A DNA stretch of 64,000 bases from Ferrimonas aestuarii. Lineage in GTDB: Bacteria > Pseudomonadota > Gammaproteobacteria > Enterobacterales > Shewanellaceae. Under the pieces are notes generated by a model. That model was given only the letters and a program-made list of their open reading frames with translations, searched no databases and was not told the DNA's origin. The translations under genes were made by a program, and so were the position numbers. Every line of letters begins with the position of its first letter. Position 1 is the stretch's first letter. This document shows, piece by piece, positions 24,611-33,411 of the stretch. The stretch spans positions 88,341 through 152,340 of the forward strand of contig NZ_SWCJ01000008.1 of NCBI RefSeq assembly GCF_005116665.1, given 5' to 3'.

Positions 24611-25740
24611 TTATGACGGAGGTGGTCTGGAATATGGAAATTTGGCAACGGTGCCGGTCTTGCCTGTTTGCCATTGCGAAACGCCTTAAGCTGCAATACG
24701 TAGTTGAGTACGTGTGCAATTGCTTGATACAGCGCTGCGGGAATCTGCTGTTCGATCTGGGTCGAGTGGTAAATGGCTCGGGTCAGCGGCGGTGCACTGA
24801 TCACTTCAAGATCGTATTTGGGGGCCAACGAGCGCATATAAAGCGCCACTTCATCAACCCCTTTGGCGATAACGTAGGGGGCATCGACTCGGTCTGGTTC
24901 GTATTTCAACGCAACCGCATAGTGGGTCGGGTTAACCAGCAACACATCGGCCTTGGGAAGGGCCACTTCAGCGCGGCTGCGGGCCATCTTTTGCTGAATC
25001 TGACGAATTCGAGCTTTGACCTCCGGCTTGCCCTCTTGCTGTTTGTGTTCCTCTTTGACCTCTTGTTTGGTCATCTTCAGTTTGCGCTTGTGGCTCCAAG
25101 CTTGATAAGGCAAGTCGATAAGACCAATGAATGCAACGCCAGCACCCAAATAGTAAAGTCCTTGAATGATCACCTCTGCTCCCCGCTCAATGGCAAAGAC
25201 TAGTGGTTGGCGAGCTAGCATTGGCAGTGTGTCCCAAACTTGCTGCAAATAGCCCCACATGATGCCGCAGACCAAAGCCACCTTGAGTATGGACTTGCCC
25301 AATTCGACGATGGAGTTGATAGAGAATATGCGGCCAAAACCTGAGAGTAGACTGATTCGGTCAAACTTAAATGCCACGCTGGCAGGGTTGAACACTGGGC
25401 CTTCAGGTAGGGTGGCGGCGATGGCCGTGCACAGATAGAGCCCGCTTAAAACCGGCACCAGCATCTGTATCAGAGCGAGAATGGTTTGGCCGAGAAGCTG
25501 GACTAGCATCCCTGGGGTTTTGAGCTGCTCGTGGCTGATGAGCATGTTCAGCTGGGTGATTTGGGCCATGCCATCAATCAACAGCTGGGTACTAAAATCC
25601 AGAGTGGCTGCGGCGGCGAGCAATAGCACGCCACTGGTGAAGTCTTTTGAACGGGCTAGTTGTCCCTCTTGGCGAGCCTTGCGTAGCCTCGACGCCGTGG
25701 GTTGTTCTGTTTTTTCGCCAGCGCTCTGTTGACCGCTCAT
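24607..25740 (-). CDS. flhB: Flagellar export switch protein FlhB (lateral system)
   Basis: 377 residues. Four hydrophobic segments lie between about residues 33 and 210, and a cytoplasmic C-terminal domain carries the autocleavage motif NPTH at about 270-273 (ADVLLVNPTHYAVALKYEPD). Self-cleavage between Asn and Pro lets FlhB switch export from rod/hook to filament-type substrates when FliK signals hook completion. The charged N-terminus KTEQPTASRLRKARQEGQ is conserved. It is coupled to flhA by a 4-bp overlap and to fliR by a similar overlap. Confidence 0.95.
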   Translation of the reverse strand: MSGQQSAGEKTEQPTASRLRKARQEGQLARSKDFTSGVLLLAAAATLDFSTQLLIDGMAQITQLNMLISHEQLKTPGMLVQLLGQTILALIQMLVPVLSGLYLCTAIAATLPEGPVFNPASVAFKFDRISLLSGFGRIFSINSIVELGKSILKVALVCGIMWGYLQQVWDTLPMLARQPLVFAIERGAEVIIQGLYYLGAGVAFIGLIDLPYQAWSHKRKLKMTKQEVKEEHKQQEGKPEVKARIRQIQQKMARSRAEVALPKADVLLVNPTHYAVALKYEPDRVDAPYVIAKGVDEVALYMRSLAPKYDLEVISAPPLTRAIYHSTQIEQQIPAALYQAIAHVLNYVLQLKAFRNGKQARPAPLPNFHIPDHLRHK

Positions 25741-26516
25741 TTGGGCCCCCCTATGGCAGCCAGCATCAACTGCAACGATTCGTCAGTAAAGGCACTGTAG
25801 AGCGATGGTAGGCCGCTAAACACCAGAGTTAAACACACCAAGCCCATCATCATCGACATGGGAAAACCCAGTGCAAATACGTTTAGGGAGGGAGCCGCGC
25901 GGCTTAGAACGCCGAAAGTGAGGTTCACTAGCAACATGGCGATCACCGCCGGTAGAGCTAATGCCAGTGCCGCAGCGAACATCCAGCCAAATCTCAGAGC
26001 AAGATCATGAAGGGGCAGATCGAAAATGCCCCTGCCTACCGGCCAAAGGGTAAAGCTATCGACCAGAATGCCAAGTGCCACTAGGTGCCCATCTAGGCTT
26101 AAAAACAGCAGCACACCATAAAGCATGAACAGTTGGCTCAAAATCGCCTGGCTGGTGCCGTTCACAGGATCATTCATGATCGCCATGGACAGGCCCATCT
26201 GCATGGAGACGATAGCACCTAAAATGGTGAGCGCGTTCAATACCAGCAGCAGTGGAAATGCCATGATCATGCCCACGAGAATCTGTTCCGCTGCGATAAG
26301 GGCCGAGGTTATCGACACCGCATCAATCTCAGGGGGCGCAGGAATCGACGGCGCCGCAACAATGGAGAACAGCATCACAAACAGAATTTTGACCCGCTGG
26401 GGGATGTGGGCGCTGGAAAACATTGGGATCATCAGCAGCGCCCCCATGATCCGACAAAAGGGCCACCAGATGTGACCCAATAGACTGCCGATTTCTGCCG
26501 AAGTGACACTAAACAT
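25737..26516 (-). CDS. fliR: Flagellar export protein FliR (lateral system)
   Basis: 259 residues, very hydrophobic, with about six predicted helices. It belongs to the FliR/SpaR/YscT family, which forms the central export channel together with FliP and FliQ. Recognisable segments include FCRIMGALLMIPMFSSAHIP near the N-terminus and a conserved GAIVSMQMGLSMAIMNDP block with the following GTSQAILSQLF. The order fliP-fliQ-fliR with 2-bp gaps is preserved. The stop overlaps the flhB start by 4 bp, indicating translational coupling. Confidence 0.93.
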   Translation of the reverse strand: MFSVTSAEIGSLLGHIWWPFCRIMGALLMIPMFSSAHIPQRVKILFVMLFSIVAAPSIPAPPEIDAVSITSALIAAEQILVGMIMAFPLLLVLNALTILGAIVSMQMGLSMAIMNDPVNGTSQAILSQLFMLYGVLLFLSLDGHLVALGILVDSFTLWPVGRGIFDLPLHDLALRFGWMFAAALALALPAVIAMLLVNLTFGVLSRAAPSLNVFALGFPMSMMMGLVCLTLVFSGLPSLYSAFTDESLQLMLAAIGGPK

Positions 26517-26518
26517 AC

Positions 26519-26788
26519 TTAACCTATGAGGTAGGGCATGTTGTTAAACAGGTAGGCAAAAAAATCGCTTATCTGCTGAAGTAACCAGTGCCCAGCAAAC
26601 AGCACCATCAAGAGGGTGACCAGCAGCTTTGGCAGAAAGCTAAGTGTTTGCTCGTTGACTGAGGTGGCGGCCTGAAATACGGCGATCACCACCCCGAGTA
26701 GTAATCCAGGCAGGATTAGCACGGCGACCATGTTAACCACCAGGCTAACAGCGTCGGCAAATAGGGTGCTGAGAATCTGATTATCCAT
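26519..26788 (-). CDS. fliQ: Flagellar export protein FliQ (lateral system)
   Basis: 89 residues with two transmembrane hairpin helices (LVVNMVAVLILPGLLLGVVI and LPKLLVTLLMVLFAGHWLL) separated by the conserved FQAATSVNEQTLSFLPK loop. This is the invariant pattern of the FliQ/SpaQ/EscS family, four copies of which wrap the FliP5R1 export channel. It is packed between fliP and fliR with 2-bp spacing on each side. Confidence 0.95.
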   Translation of the reverse strand: MDNQILSTLFADAVSLVVNMVAVLILPGLLLGVVIAVFQAATSVNEQTLSFLPKLLVTLLMVLFAGHWLLQQISDFFAYLFNNMPYLIG

Positions 26789-26790
26789 GG

Positions 26791-27516
26791 CTAGCCAAAG
26801 CTCGCAGCTAGGGTGCTAACGGTCATGGACCAGCCATCAACCATAACAAATACCATCAGTTTAAATGGCAAGGAGATGATCAGTGGTGACAGCATCATCA
26901 TACCCATCGACATCAAGACGCTGGCAACCACCAGGTCGATGACAAGAAACGGTAGGAACAATAGAAATCCAATCTGAAATGCCGTTTTGAGTTCGCTGAG
27001 CACGAAGGCTGGCATCAACACCAAAAAGGGCACCTCGTCTGGAGTCAGATCCAAAGACTCTCCAGAGATTCGAAGCATCTGTTCCAGATCGGTCTCTCTG
27101 GTTTGCGCGAGCATGAAGGCTCTAAGCGGAATTTCTGCTGTCCTTGTTGCCTCCACTATGGTGATCTCACCTTGGTCATAGGGAACGATAGCCGAGGAGT
27201 AGATCTGCTCACCGACCGGTCTCATGATGAAGATGGTCAAGATAAGGGCGATCCCGAGCAATACTTTATTTGGTGGACTTTGCTGGAGACCTAGGGCTTG
27301 GCGCAGCACAGCCAGTACCACAATGATACGGGTAAAGCTGGTTGCCATCAGAATAAGCGCTGGCAAGACACTGATGGCGGTCATCAGTGCCAAAATCTCT
27401 AGCTTAATATTGACCGCTTGGCTGGCGTCACCATCGTCCAGCGTGAGTAGGGTGATGCCTTCTGCAGAAGCGATGCTGGGCAACAGCAGAAGGCAGACAA
27501 CCAATAACAGTCTCAT
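26791..27516 (-). CDS. fliP: Flagellar export protein FliP (lateral system)
   Basis: 241 residues. A cleavable signal sequence MRLLLVVCLLLLPSIASAEG comes first, as in most FliP proteins. Then follow hydrophobic segments including LALMTAISVLPALILMATSF and TRIIVVLAVLRQALGLQQSP, and the C-terminal ASVLMSMGMMMLSPLIISLP block, a highly conserved FliP signature. Five copies build the export pore. No fliO lies between fliN and fliP; only 4 bp separate them, so the FliO chaperone that helps FliP assembly in E. coli is missing from this locus. Confidence 0.95.
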   Translation of the reverse strand: MRLLLVVCLLLLPSIASAEGITLLTLDDGDASQAVNIKLEILALMTAISVLPALILMATSFTRIIVVLAVLRQALGLQQSPPNKVLLGIALILTIFIMRPVGEQIYSSAIVPYDQGEITIVEATRTAEIPLRAFMLAQTRETDLEQMLRISGESLDLTPDEVPFLVLMPAFVLSELKTAFQIGFLLFLPFLVIDLVVASVLMSMGMMMLSPLIISLPFKLMVFVMVDGWSMTVSTLAASFG

Positions 27517-27520
27517 TCAA

Positions 27521-27874
27521 TTAACCGTCTATGCCTGCTGAGAGTTGGGTATTCTCGACTTCCAAAAGGCGTACGCCGTAGCGTCCGTTCACTTCAACGA
27601 CTTCGGCTCGGCCAAGTAGAGCGCCGTTAACACGAAGATCCAGGGGTTCACCAACCATGCGATCTAGGGTGATAACGTCCCCCTCTCCCAAGGTGGTTAA
27701 TTCACCTAAAGACATCTCGGCACTGGCCAACTCTAACGTGACCTGAACTGGCAGCTGCTGGAAAAAGCTCATGTCTTTTTTAGGACGAGCTTGAGTGGCC
27801 GCTGGTAATGCCTGAGGCTCGTCATCCAGGATGTCATCAAGTAGTAGATCATCATCCATCAAATTGTCATCCAC
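27521..27874 (-). CDS. fliN: Flagellar switch protein FliN (lateral system)
   Basis: 117 residues. An acidic N-terminal tail (MDDNLMDDDLLLDDILDDEP) is followed by one SpoA domain from about residue 40: LPVQVTLELASAEMSLGELT, LGEGDVITLDRMVGEPLDL and NGRYGVRLLEV. FliN forms the lower C-ring and docks the FliH-FliI export ATPase. It lies 6 bp downstream of fliM, with which it forms the rotor complex. Length and domain are normal for FliN. Confidence 0.93.
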   Translation of the reverse strand: MDDNLMDDDLLLDDILDDEPQALPAATQARPKKDMSFFQQLPVQVTLELASAEMSLGELTTLGEGDVITLDRMVGEPLDLRVNGALLGRAEVVEVNGRYGVRLLEVENTQLSAGIDG

Positions 27875-27880
27875 GGCGTA

Positions 27881-28744
27881 TTACTCCTCTGGCTTATGCG
27901 TGTCGTGATTTAATTTGGCAACCAGTTTTCCGTCATGACCATGAACACTGGCGTAAAATTGGGTTCGCCCGCCGATGGTTACTGGGCATCGGGCGTGCAT
28001 GTTGACTGGCAGAATTTCACCCGGACGCAGCGCATCCAGGACGTTAACTGGTACAGATTGGCGAGCCAACTCAACTTTGGCTTTTACTGGAATCTGGGTT
28101 AGACGCTGCTGCATTTTGTGTTTCAAATTAGGGTCGGGCTGGTATTGGGAGGGTTGCTCGGCCAGCGACCCCAGTAGCGCGTCAGATAGAAACAGGCTTA
28201 TCGGTTCGAATGGGTGAGTACGAGGCCATTCAAAGCGCCATTGCAATGGAGAAACCACGCTACTTAAGTTGGGCAGGTTCTCGATTTCAGTAAGATCAAA
28301 ATTCAAGTTTGTTTTAGGCAGAGTTTCTAGCGCCGAGGTAATGATTCGATTCGCTAAGCGAAGCTCTGATTGACTGACGCTGCGAAGCGGCGTCATCAAA
28401 CGGGCATTGACGCCACCGTAGTAACTGCTCGCTAACTGATCCAATGTGCAACGATCTATGGCTAACCACGCCAAAGGAGTTCTGCCTGCGGTAAGGACAA
28501 AGTAGCCTGCACCCTGAGTGTCTATCTCGGGAGATTCTTGAAGAGAGATGCTAACAGGCGTTGCCTGTCCTTGGCGCATCAAAGGCTTGAAAATCAGTCG
28601 GATGGCGTCGAGCATTCGACTTCTTCCTTGCTCGATTTGACGAACAAGGCGGGTTCGAGCCAATTTTTCTTGTACCAAAACGACAGGCCTTACGGTCTGT
28701 TTTTCAGCACTGCGTAATAGCGTTGCTTTGGCAGTGGTTTTCAT
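27881..28744 (-). CDS. fliM: Flagellar switch protein FliM, N-terminally short (lateral system)
   Basis: 287 residues, against about 330-360 for classical FliM. The middle domain is recognisable but divergent (SSYYGGVNARLMTPLRSVSQ, SELRLANRIITSALE), and the C-terminal SpoA domain is present (IPVKAKVELARQSVPV, LRPGEILPVNMHARCPVTIG). What is missing is the N-terminal CheY-binding peptide (consensus LSQ-x-EIDALL). The protein starts MKTTAKATLLRSAEKQTVRP, and the frame upstream runs only to a stop at 28790-28792 without encoding the motif. Switching by CheY-P through the usual route is therefore not expected. First gene of the leftward operon, divergent from motY across 464 bp. Confidence 0.85.
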   Translation of the reverse strand: MKTTAKATLLRSAEKQTVRPVVLVQEKLARTRLVRQIEQGRSRMLDAIRLIFKPLMRQGQATPVSISLQESPEIDTQGAGYFVLTAGRTPLAWLAIDRCTLDQLASSYYGGVNARLMTPLRSVSQSELRLANRIITSALETLPKTNLNFDLTEIENLPNLSSVVSPLQWRFEWPRTHPFEPISLFLSDALLGSLAEQPSQYQPDPNLKHKMQQRLTQIPVKAKVELARQSVPVNVLDALRPGEILPVNMHARCPVTIGGRTQFYASVHGHDGKLVAKLNHDTHKPEE

Positions 28745-28823
28745 AGATTTAGATACATTGTTAAGTTGGTTAAAATAAGAGCTTGCTAACTATTAATCCG
28801 AGCTTTAATGACTCAAGTCTGAG

Positions 28824-28837
28824 TGGTTTATAAACCA
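28824..28837. repeat. Perfect 14-bp palindrome TGGTTTATAAACCA
   Basis: The sequence equals its own reverse complement. It lies 80 bp upstream of fliM and 372 bp upstream of motY in the divergent control region. Its size and symmetry suit a dimeric regulator site; the binding protein is unknown. Confidence 0.5.
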
Positions 28838-28946
28838 GCAGGTCAAATTGTGCACATTTATTTTGATTCTGCTAAATCGAATTGGGAATATAAAATGGCT
28901 GTGTCATTTTTTTGTTATCGCCAATATTTAGTCAAACTTCATTATT

Positions 28947-28966
28947 GGTGACGAAACTTTGTCACC
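28947..28966. repeat. Inverted repeat GGTGAC-N8-GTCACC
   Basis: Perfect 6-bp arms at 28947-28952 and 28961-28966 in the fliM-motY control region. It is the second symmetrical site in the gap, 123 bp centre to centre from the first, and compatible with an activator or repressor operator. Confidence 0.4.
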
Positions 28967-29208
28967 GTCAATATAATGTACTATTTAGTTATTCTTAATT
29001 CGTCTAAAGCCCTTGGTAAACAGTCCTTGTGTGCTGAACGGGTAAAGTAGCAATGACGCCATTGATATTCAAATTAAAATTATTTCCCGATGGTGGTTTT
29101 TTCGTCTTTAATGCATTTTTAATCTTTATTTTTATTATTTTCTTGATTTTATTATTGGTTAGAGACTAGTCTCTGCATTGTTTTTTTTAACCGTAATTAG
29201 AGAGCGAT

Positions 29209-30135
29209 ATGTATAAAGCGTTGGGCAATGCTTTTTTGACGGTTGTCGCATTTTTGGCGCCAGCCAATGCGACCGAAGTCAAATATCAAACTCAATATGA
29301 ATTAGCCAGTTGGAATTTTTCTGGTGATAAATTCGCCTGCAATCTTAACCATGAAGTTGAGAATTTTGGCACTTTTTCTTTGTTAAAAAATGCTGGGGAA
29401 CCAATGCGTTTAACATTGAAGGCGGATTGGTTGCTTGGTGATGATATTCGGGCTGCAATAGGTATTGAGCCATCGGCGTGGAACCGTGAATCGCAGCAAG
29501 CCTTGTATAAGGCGAGCTGGAATAATACCTATGCCAGCTTATCCCGTTCTACTGAAGGCTTTTTGGAGTCGCTAGAGTTGGGTCATCAGTGGCGTGCTGA
29601 GTTATCTCGCGGAGACCAGCATTGGTTGGTTCAATCAAGCAGTGTCGGTGCGCAACAAGCAGCGCTTTCCATGCGCAAGTGTCTTCGACAGATATTGCCG
29701 ATGTCGTATGCCCAACTGCAACGGATCAATATCAGCTACGCTAGCGGAAGTATTGCTCCTAATAGTGAATCGAAACAAATACTAAGTGCAGCAGCTCTTT
29801 ATGTGGCTGCCGATGACCGGATCTCTAAAGTTTTGGTCGACGGCCATACCGACTCCGATGGCGACTCTCTTGAGAATTTGGTGCTAAGCCGCACTCGAGC
29901 CGATGAGGTGGCTGCCCGTTTGGTGTCTTTGGGAATTGCGCCAAGCCTAATCGAAGTTAGAGGCCATGGTGAGCGTTACCCGCTGGTGAGCAACGGTTCG
30001 TCGAAGGGGCGCGCTAAAAACCGCAGAGTAACCATTAGATTAGTGATGTCAGGGAGTGAAGCAACGGGCGCTATGGAGCAACTCGAAGCGACTTTACCTA
30101 AGTCAATCAATGCACAGGTGAATCTTGATGAGTGA
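29209..30135 (+). CDS. motY: MotY-like flagellar motor (T-ring) protein
   Basis: 308 residues, similar to Vibrio MotY (~290). A signal peptide at the start ([13 protein letters not shown]) directs it to the periplasm. The N-terminal MotY domain includes [20 protein letters not shown] and [20 protein letters not shown]. The C-terminal OmpA-like peptidoglycan-binding domain includes [20 protein letters not shown] followed by [12 protein letters not shown]. MotY forms part of the T-ring that holds stator units around the lateral or polar motor in Vibrio and Shewanella. The position immediately before lafK, with 8 bp overlap, is that of the lateral motY in Vibrio parahaemolyticus. Confidence 0.88.
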   Translation: MYKALGNAFLTVVAFLAPANATEVKYQTQYELASWNFSGDKFACNLNHEVENFGTFSLLKNAGEPMRLTLKADWLLGDDIRAAIGIEPSAWNRESQQALYKASWNNTYASLSRSTEGFLESLELGHQWRAELSRGDQHWLVQSSSVGAQQAALSMRKCLRQILPMSYAQLQRINISYASGSIAPNSESKQILSAAALYVAADDRISKVLVDGHTDSDGDSLENLVLSRTRADEVAARLVSLGIAPSLIEVRGHGERYPLVSNGSSKGRAKNRRVTIRLVMSGSEATGAMEQLEATLPKSINAQVNLDE

Positions 30136-31432
30136 ATATACCATAGCAACTCATGGGTTTGAGCTGGGTCATTTAGACCGACAGCAGCTTGACCTAAGCG
30201 GCTATCAGCTACTTGAAGGTGATGCTAAGTGCAGCTCTTGGTTGGCACTGGTTAGTCTTAAGGATTGCAGCGCGGAGTGTGTTGCACAAAGACTGGCTCA
30301 GATTGATGCCCAGATTAAGGTCGCCATGGTTGAGCCGGACCATGGTGAGCTTGCCAGTGCCGCCTTGAACTCTGGCGCTCAAGATTATCTACTTCTGCCA
30401 TTGGACGTTGAGCAGCTAAATCGTTTGATTCGCCGCTCTATCAGCATCGAATCAACCCAAGAAAATCTGGTTGCCGTTTCTCCCATCAGCAAACAACTGT
30501 TGATGCTGTCTCACCGAGCGGCCAGTACCGAAGCCAGCGTTTTGCTCAGTGGTGAAAGCGGAACTGGCAAAGAGCAGTTGGCGCGCCATATCCATCGTCA
30601 ATCATCCCGAGCCGATAAGCCGTTTGTGGCTGTGAACTGTGCTGCCATTCCCGAAACCATGTTGGAGTCGGTACTTTTTGGCCATGCAAAGGGCGCCTTT
30701 ACCGGCGCGCATGCTGATCGTCCTGGAAAGTTTGAGCTGGCTAATGGCGGTACGTTACTGCTTGATGAAATTGGTGAAATGCCGCTGATGTTGCAGGCTA
30801 AACTGCTGCGAGTGCTTCAGGAGCGCGAGGTTGAAAGACTCGGCTCACATCGCAGTATTTCGCTGGACATACGAATCATTGCTGCCAGCAATAAAGACTT
30901 AAGGCAAGCCGCCACTCAGGGGGATTTTCGAGAAGACCTGTTCTACCGCCTCGACGTGCTGCCACTAAACCTGCCACCCCTAAGAGAACGGCGTGAAGAC
31001 ATCTTGCCTCTGGCTGAGCACTTTTTAAGTCGCCATTCGAAGTTAGCTGGGGGTGAGCAGTGTTACTTCTCCAGAAGTGCCCGAGAAGCCCTGATGAGCC
31101 ACGACTGGCCGGGAAACATCCGCGAACTGGAAAACTGTGTGCAGCGCGCATTGGTGATGCGCCGAGGGTTTGCTCTGCAAGCAATGGAGTTGGGGTTACC
31201 TAACCTTATTCAACCAAAAGCTCCGGTGGCCAGTTCAGGACTGAAAGAGTCCAAACAGCAAGCTGAATACCAGTTCATCATCGATACCTTAAAACGCTTT
31301 CAAGGACACCGAAGTCGCAGTGCCGAAACTCTGGGTATGACCACCCGAGCACTGAGATACAAGATGGCTCAAATGCGTGAAGCCGGTATTGATGTCGATG
31401 CCATTTTAAAAAAGTCTCAATGTGCAGCATAG
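30128..31432 (+). CDS. lafK: Sigma-54-dependent lateral flagellar master activator LafK
   Basis: 434 residues. Domain order: a receiver-like N-domain (1-~105), a AAA+ domain (~115-340) with Walker [10 protein letters not shown] (~141-149), the sigma-54 contact loop GAFTGA (~189-194) and [10 protein letters not shown] (Walker B), and a C-terminal Fis-type helix-turn-helix ([20 protein letters not shown]). The receiver domain is degenerate: no phospho-acceptor Asp after LALVSL, and the usual YLxKP lysine is replaced (DYLLLPLD). Control by phosphorylation is therefore unlikely. It should activate sigma-54 promoters of the cluster, such as those proposed before flgB and fliD. ATG 30128 overlaps the end of motY by 8 bp. 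Confidence 0.92.
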   Translation: MSEYTIATHGFELGHLDRQQLDLSGYQLLEGDAKCSSWLALVSLKDCSAECVAQRLAQIDAQIKVAMVEPDHGELASAALNSGAQDYLLLPLDVEQLNRLIRRSISIESTQENLVAVSPISKQLLMLSHRAASTEASVLLSGESGTGKEQLARHIHRQSSRADKPFVAVNCAAIPETMLESVLFGHAKGAFTGAHADRPGKFELANGGTLLLDEIGEMPLMLQAKLLRVLQEREVERLGSHRSISLDIRIIAASNKDLRQAATQGDFREDLFYRLDVLPLNLPPLRERREDILPLAEHFLSRHSKLAGGEQCYFSRSAREALMSHDWPGNIRELENCVQRALVMRRGFALQAMELGLPNLIQPKAPVASSGLKESKQQAEYQFIIDTLKRFQGHRSRSAETLGMTTRALRYKMAQMREAGIDVDAILKKSQCAA

Positions 31433-31448
31433 GGATTAGGAATAACCA

Positions 31449-31769
31449 ATGAGTGTAATTACTGAACAATCAATGCTGCAAGCCATGGAGCTCCACAAGG
31501 AGATGGCCGCAGGCGAAATTCGAGTTCACCCGGATACCGACGCCAGTAGCGTCGGTTTTGCCGATTTGATGAAACAGAAAGTAGCGACGGTGAATGCGGA
31601 TCAGAATTTCGCTGGTGCTAAGACGGCTGCCGTAGAGATGGGGCAAAGCGACGACCTTGTTGGCGCAATGGTCGCCTCCCAAAAGGCCAGCCTGTCTTTT
31701 TCTGCCATGGTTCAGATTCGTAACCGACTGGTGTCGGCCCTCGATGAACTTCTGAAGATGCCGTTGTAA
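31449..31769 (+). CDS. fliE: Flagellar hook-basal body protein FliE (lateral system)
   Basis: 106 residues, the normal size. It has an N-terminal helix and the conserved C-terminal region LVGAMVASQKASLSFSAMVQ, followed by IRNRLVSALDELLKMPL. FliE joins the MS-ring (FliF) to the proximal rod and is among the first exported substrates. It is encoded directly before fliF, 10 bp apart, with GGA upstream of its ATG. Confidence 0.93.
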   Translation: MSVITEQSMLQAMELHKEMAAGEIRVHPDTDASSVGFADLMKQKVATVNADQNFAGAKTAAVEMGQSDDLVGAMVASQKASLSFSAMVQIRNRLVSALDELLKMPL

Positions 31770-31779
31770 GAGGAATATC

Positions 31780-33411
31780 ATGTCTACGACTGTGGTGAAT
31801 CAACCAAATTCTCAAGCGGCGCCAATGTCACTCAAAGGAGTAATGGCAAAAGTGGGACAAGGGGGCGGAGATAAACAGGTAATCGTGTTATCCGTTCTGG
31901 CTGTTGTCGCTGCGTTGCTGATTGTTGCCGTGCTTTGGAGTGCGGGTGAAAACATGCAGCCGCTATACGGTAATCAAGAGGGCTTCGATAGTGCACAAAT
32001 CATTGAAGTGTTGGAAGGGGAGCAGATCTCTTACCAAATTGCAGCCAACACAGGACAAGTACTGGTCGCCGCTTCAGAGGTCAGTCGGGCTCGTTTACTG
32101 CTGGCTGCCAAAGGGGTAAAAGCGCAATTGCCTATGGGCATTGAGAACCTCCAGTCGGATATCACTACCAGCCAGTTTATGGAGCAGGCTCGATATCGTC
32201 ATGGTATGGAGGGGGAGCTGGCTCGGACCATCATGGCCCTTGATGCGGTTCGTATGGCTCGAGTTCACTTAGCTATCCCTAAGCGCACACTGTTTATTCG
32301 CAAGCAAGATGCCCAGGTGTCTGCTTCGGTGATGGTGGATTTAAAGCCTGGCCACAATCTGTCTCGAAGTCAGGTCGCCGCTGTTGTGAATTTGGTTTCG
32401 GGAAGTGTGCCGGGCCTTGAAGCGGAACGAGTGCAACTGGTTACCCAGACTGGAGAGCTGCTAAGTGGCTCAACCAACGATGAATTTGGCATGGCGGGCC
32501 TTAATGATCAGCAGATCGAGTTCACGGCGAACCTAGAGCAGCAATTAAAGTCTCGCGCCGAATCGATGCTGTCGCCTGTGGTTGGCGATGGTCAGTATCG
32601 AGTTCAACTGTCTGCCAAGGTGAACTTTGACAGAGTTGAGGAGACTCAAGAGCAGGTTGACCCAAGTGTGGTAATGACCCAAGAGCGCTCCAGCACTCAA
32701 ACTATTGAGGGCAATATGGCGCTGGGGATTCCTGGTGCGCTGTCCAATCAACCACCGCAACAGAACCAACCAACTAACCAAAGTAACAACTCTACCGAGG
32801 AGTTAAGCCGCTCTTTCGACACCGGGCGCTCGGTGCGTCACACGCAGTATCAACAGGCGCAGCTTGAGCAGTTGTCGGTTTCGCTGTTGATCAACCAGGA
32901 CGCAGGCGATTGGCAACAGCCGCAGCTGGATCAGATGGTGCAGATGGTCAAAGATGCCATCGGTTTTGATGGCCAACGTGGCGATCAGATCTCCATCAGT
33001 GTGTTTACCTTCGCGCAAGCCACGGTTCCAGTTATTGAAGCAACGCCTTGGTGGCAGATGCCGGAATATCATCAGTACCTACGCTATGGCCTGGGAGCTT
33101 TGGTGGCAATCTGTTTGATTCTGTTCGTGCTACGGCCACTGGTGACTCATTTGGTCACCGTTGAGCGCAAAACTGCAGCAGAGAATTCGACTCCGGGTGC
33201 GGCGCCAGTGGCTCTGCCAGAGCCTGAAATTGAACCAGAACAAGAACCTGAGCAGCCTGCGCTTGCCAGTGCCATTGTGGCGTTGGGGCTACCAGAGCCT
33301 GGCTCACCGTTGACGGTTCAGCTTGAGCACTTAGGCATGCTCGCAAACGAAGAACCAGCGCGAGTCGCTGAAGTTATCTCTCAGTGGATTGGAGCCGACA
33401 AACGTGACTAA
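31780..33411 (+). CDS. fliF: Flagellar MS-ring protein FliF (lateral system)
   Basis: 543 residues. A transmembrane helix near 35-55 (VIVLSVLAVVAALLIVAVLW) is followed by the YscJ/FliF ring-building domain (YGNQEGFDSAQIIEVLEGEQ, GIENLQSDITTSQFMEQARY, VRMARVHLAIPKRTLF). A long periplasmic region follows, then a second helix near 435-455 (YLRYGLGALVAICLILFVLR) and a cytoplasmic tail that binds FliG (LGMLANEEPARVAEVISQWI). It forms the base on which rotor and export gate assemble. The gene overlaps fliG by 8 bp and has a GAGGA ribosome binding site. Confidence 0.95.
   Translation: MSTTVVNQPNSQAAPMSLKGVMAKVGQGGGDKQVIVLSVLAVVAALLIVAVLWSAGENMQPLYGNQEGFDSAQIIEVLEGEQISYQIAANTGQVLVAASEVSRARLLLAAKGVKAQLPMGIENLQSDITTSQFMEQARYRHGMEGELARTIMALDAVRMARVHLAIPKRTLFIRKQDAQVSASVMVDLKPGHNLSRSQVAAVVNLVSGSVPGLEAERVQLVTQTGELLSGSTNDEFGMAGLNDQQIEFTANLEQQLKSRAESMLSPVVGDGQYRVQLSAKVNFDRVEETQEQVDPSVVMTQERSSTQTIEGNMALGIPGALSNQPPQQNQPTNQSNNSTEELSRSFDTGRSVRHTQYQQAQLEQLSVSLLINQDAGDWQQPQLDQMVQMVKDAIGFDGQRGDQISISVFTFAQATVPVIEATPWWQMPEYHQYLRYGLGALVAICLILFVLRPLVTHLVTVERKTAAENSTPGAAPVALPEPEIEPEQEPEQPALASAIVALGLPEPGSPLTVQLEHLGMLANEEPARVAEVISQWIGADKRD

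Larger units (their letters stand above)
28745..29208. other. AT-rich divergent control region between fliM and motY
   Basis: 464 bp with no credible gene, separating the leftward fliM operon from the rightward motY-lafK-fliE operon. It is markedly AT-rich, with T-runs near 29095-29190. It holds a perfect 14-bp palindrome (28824-28837) and a 6-bp-arm inverted repeat (28947-28966). I looked for GG-N10-GC sigma-54 sites on both strands and found none of good quality. Promoters for both directions must lie here. Confidence 0.6.

Noticed and set aside
28745..29208. Sigma-54 promoters for fliM and motY
   Set aside because: Scanning both strands for GG-N10-GC gave only near misses with wrong spacing, so none is annotated.
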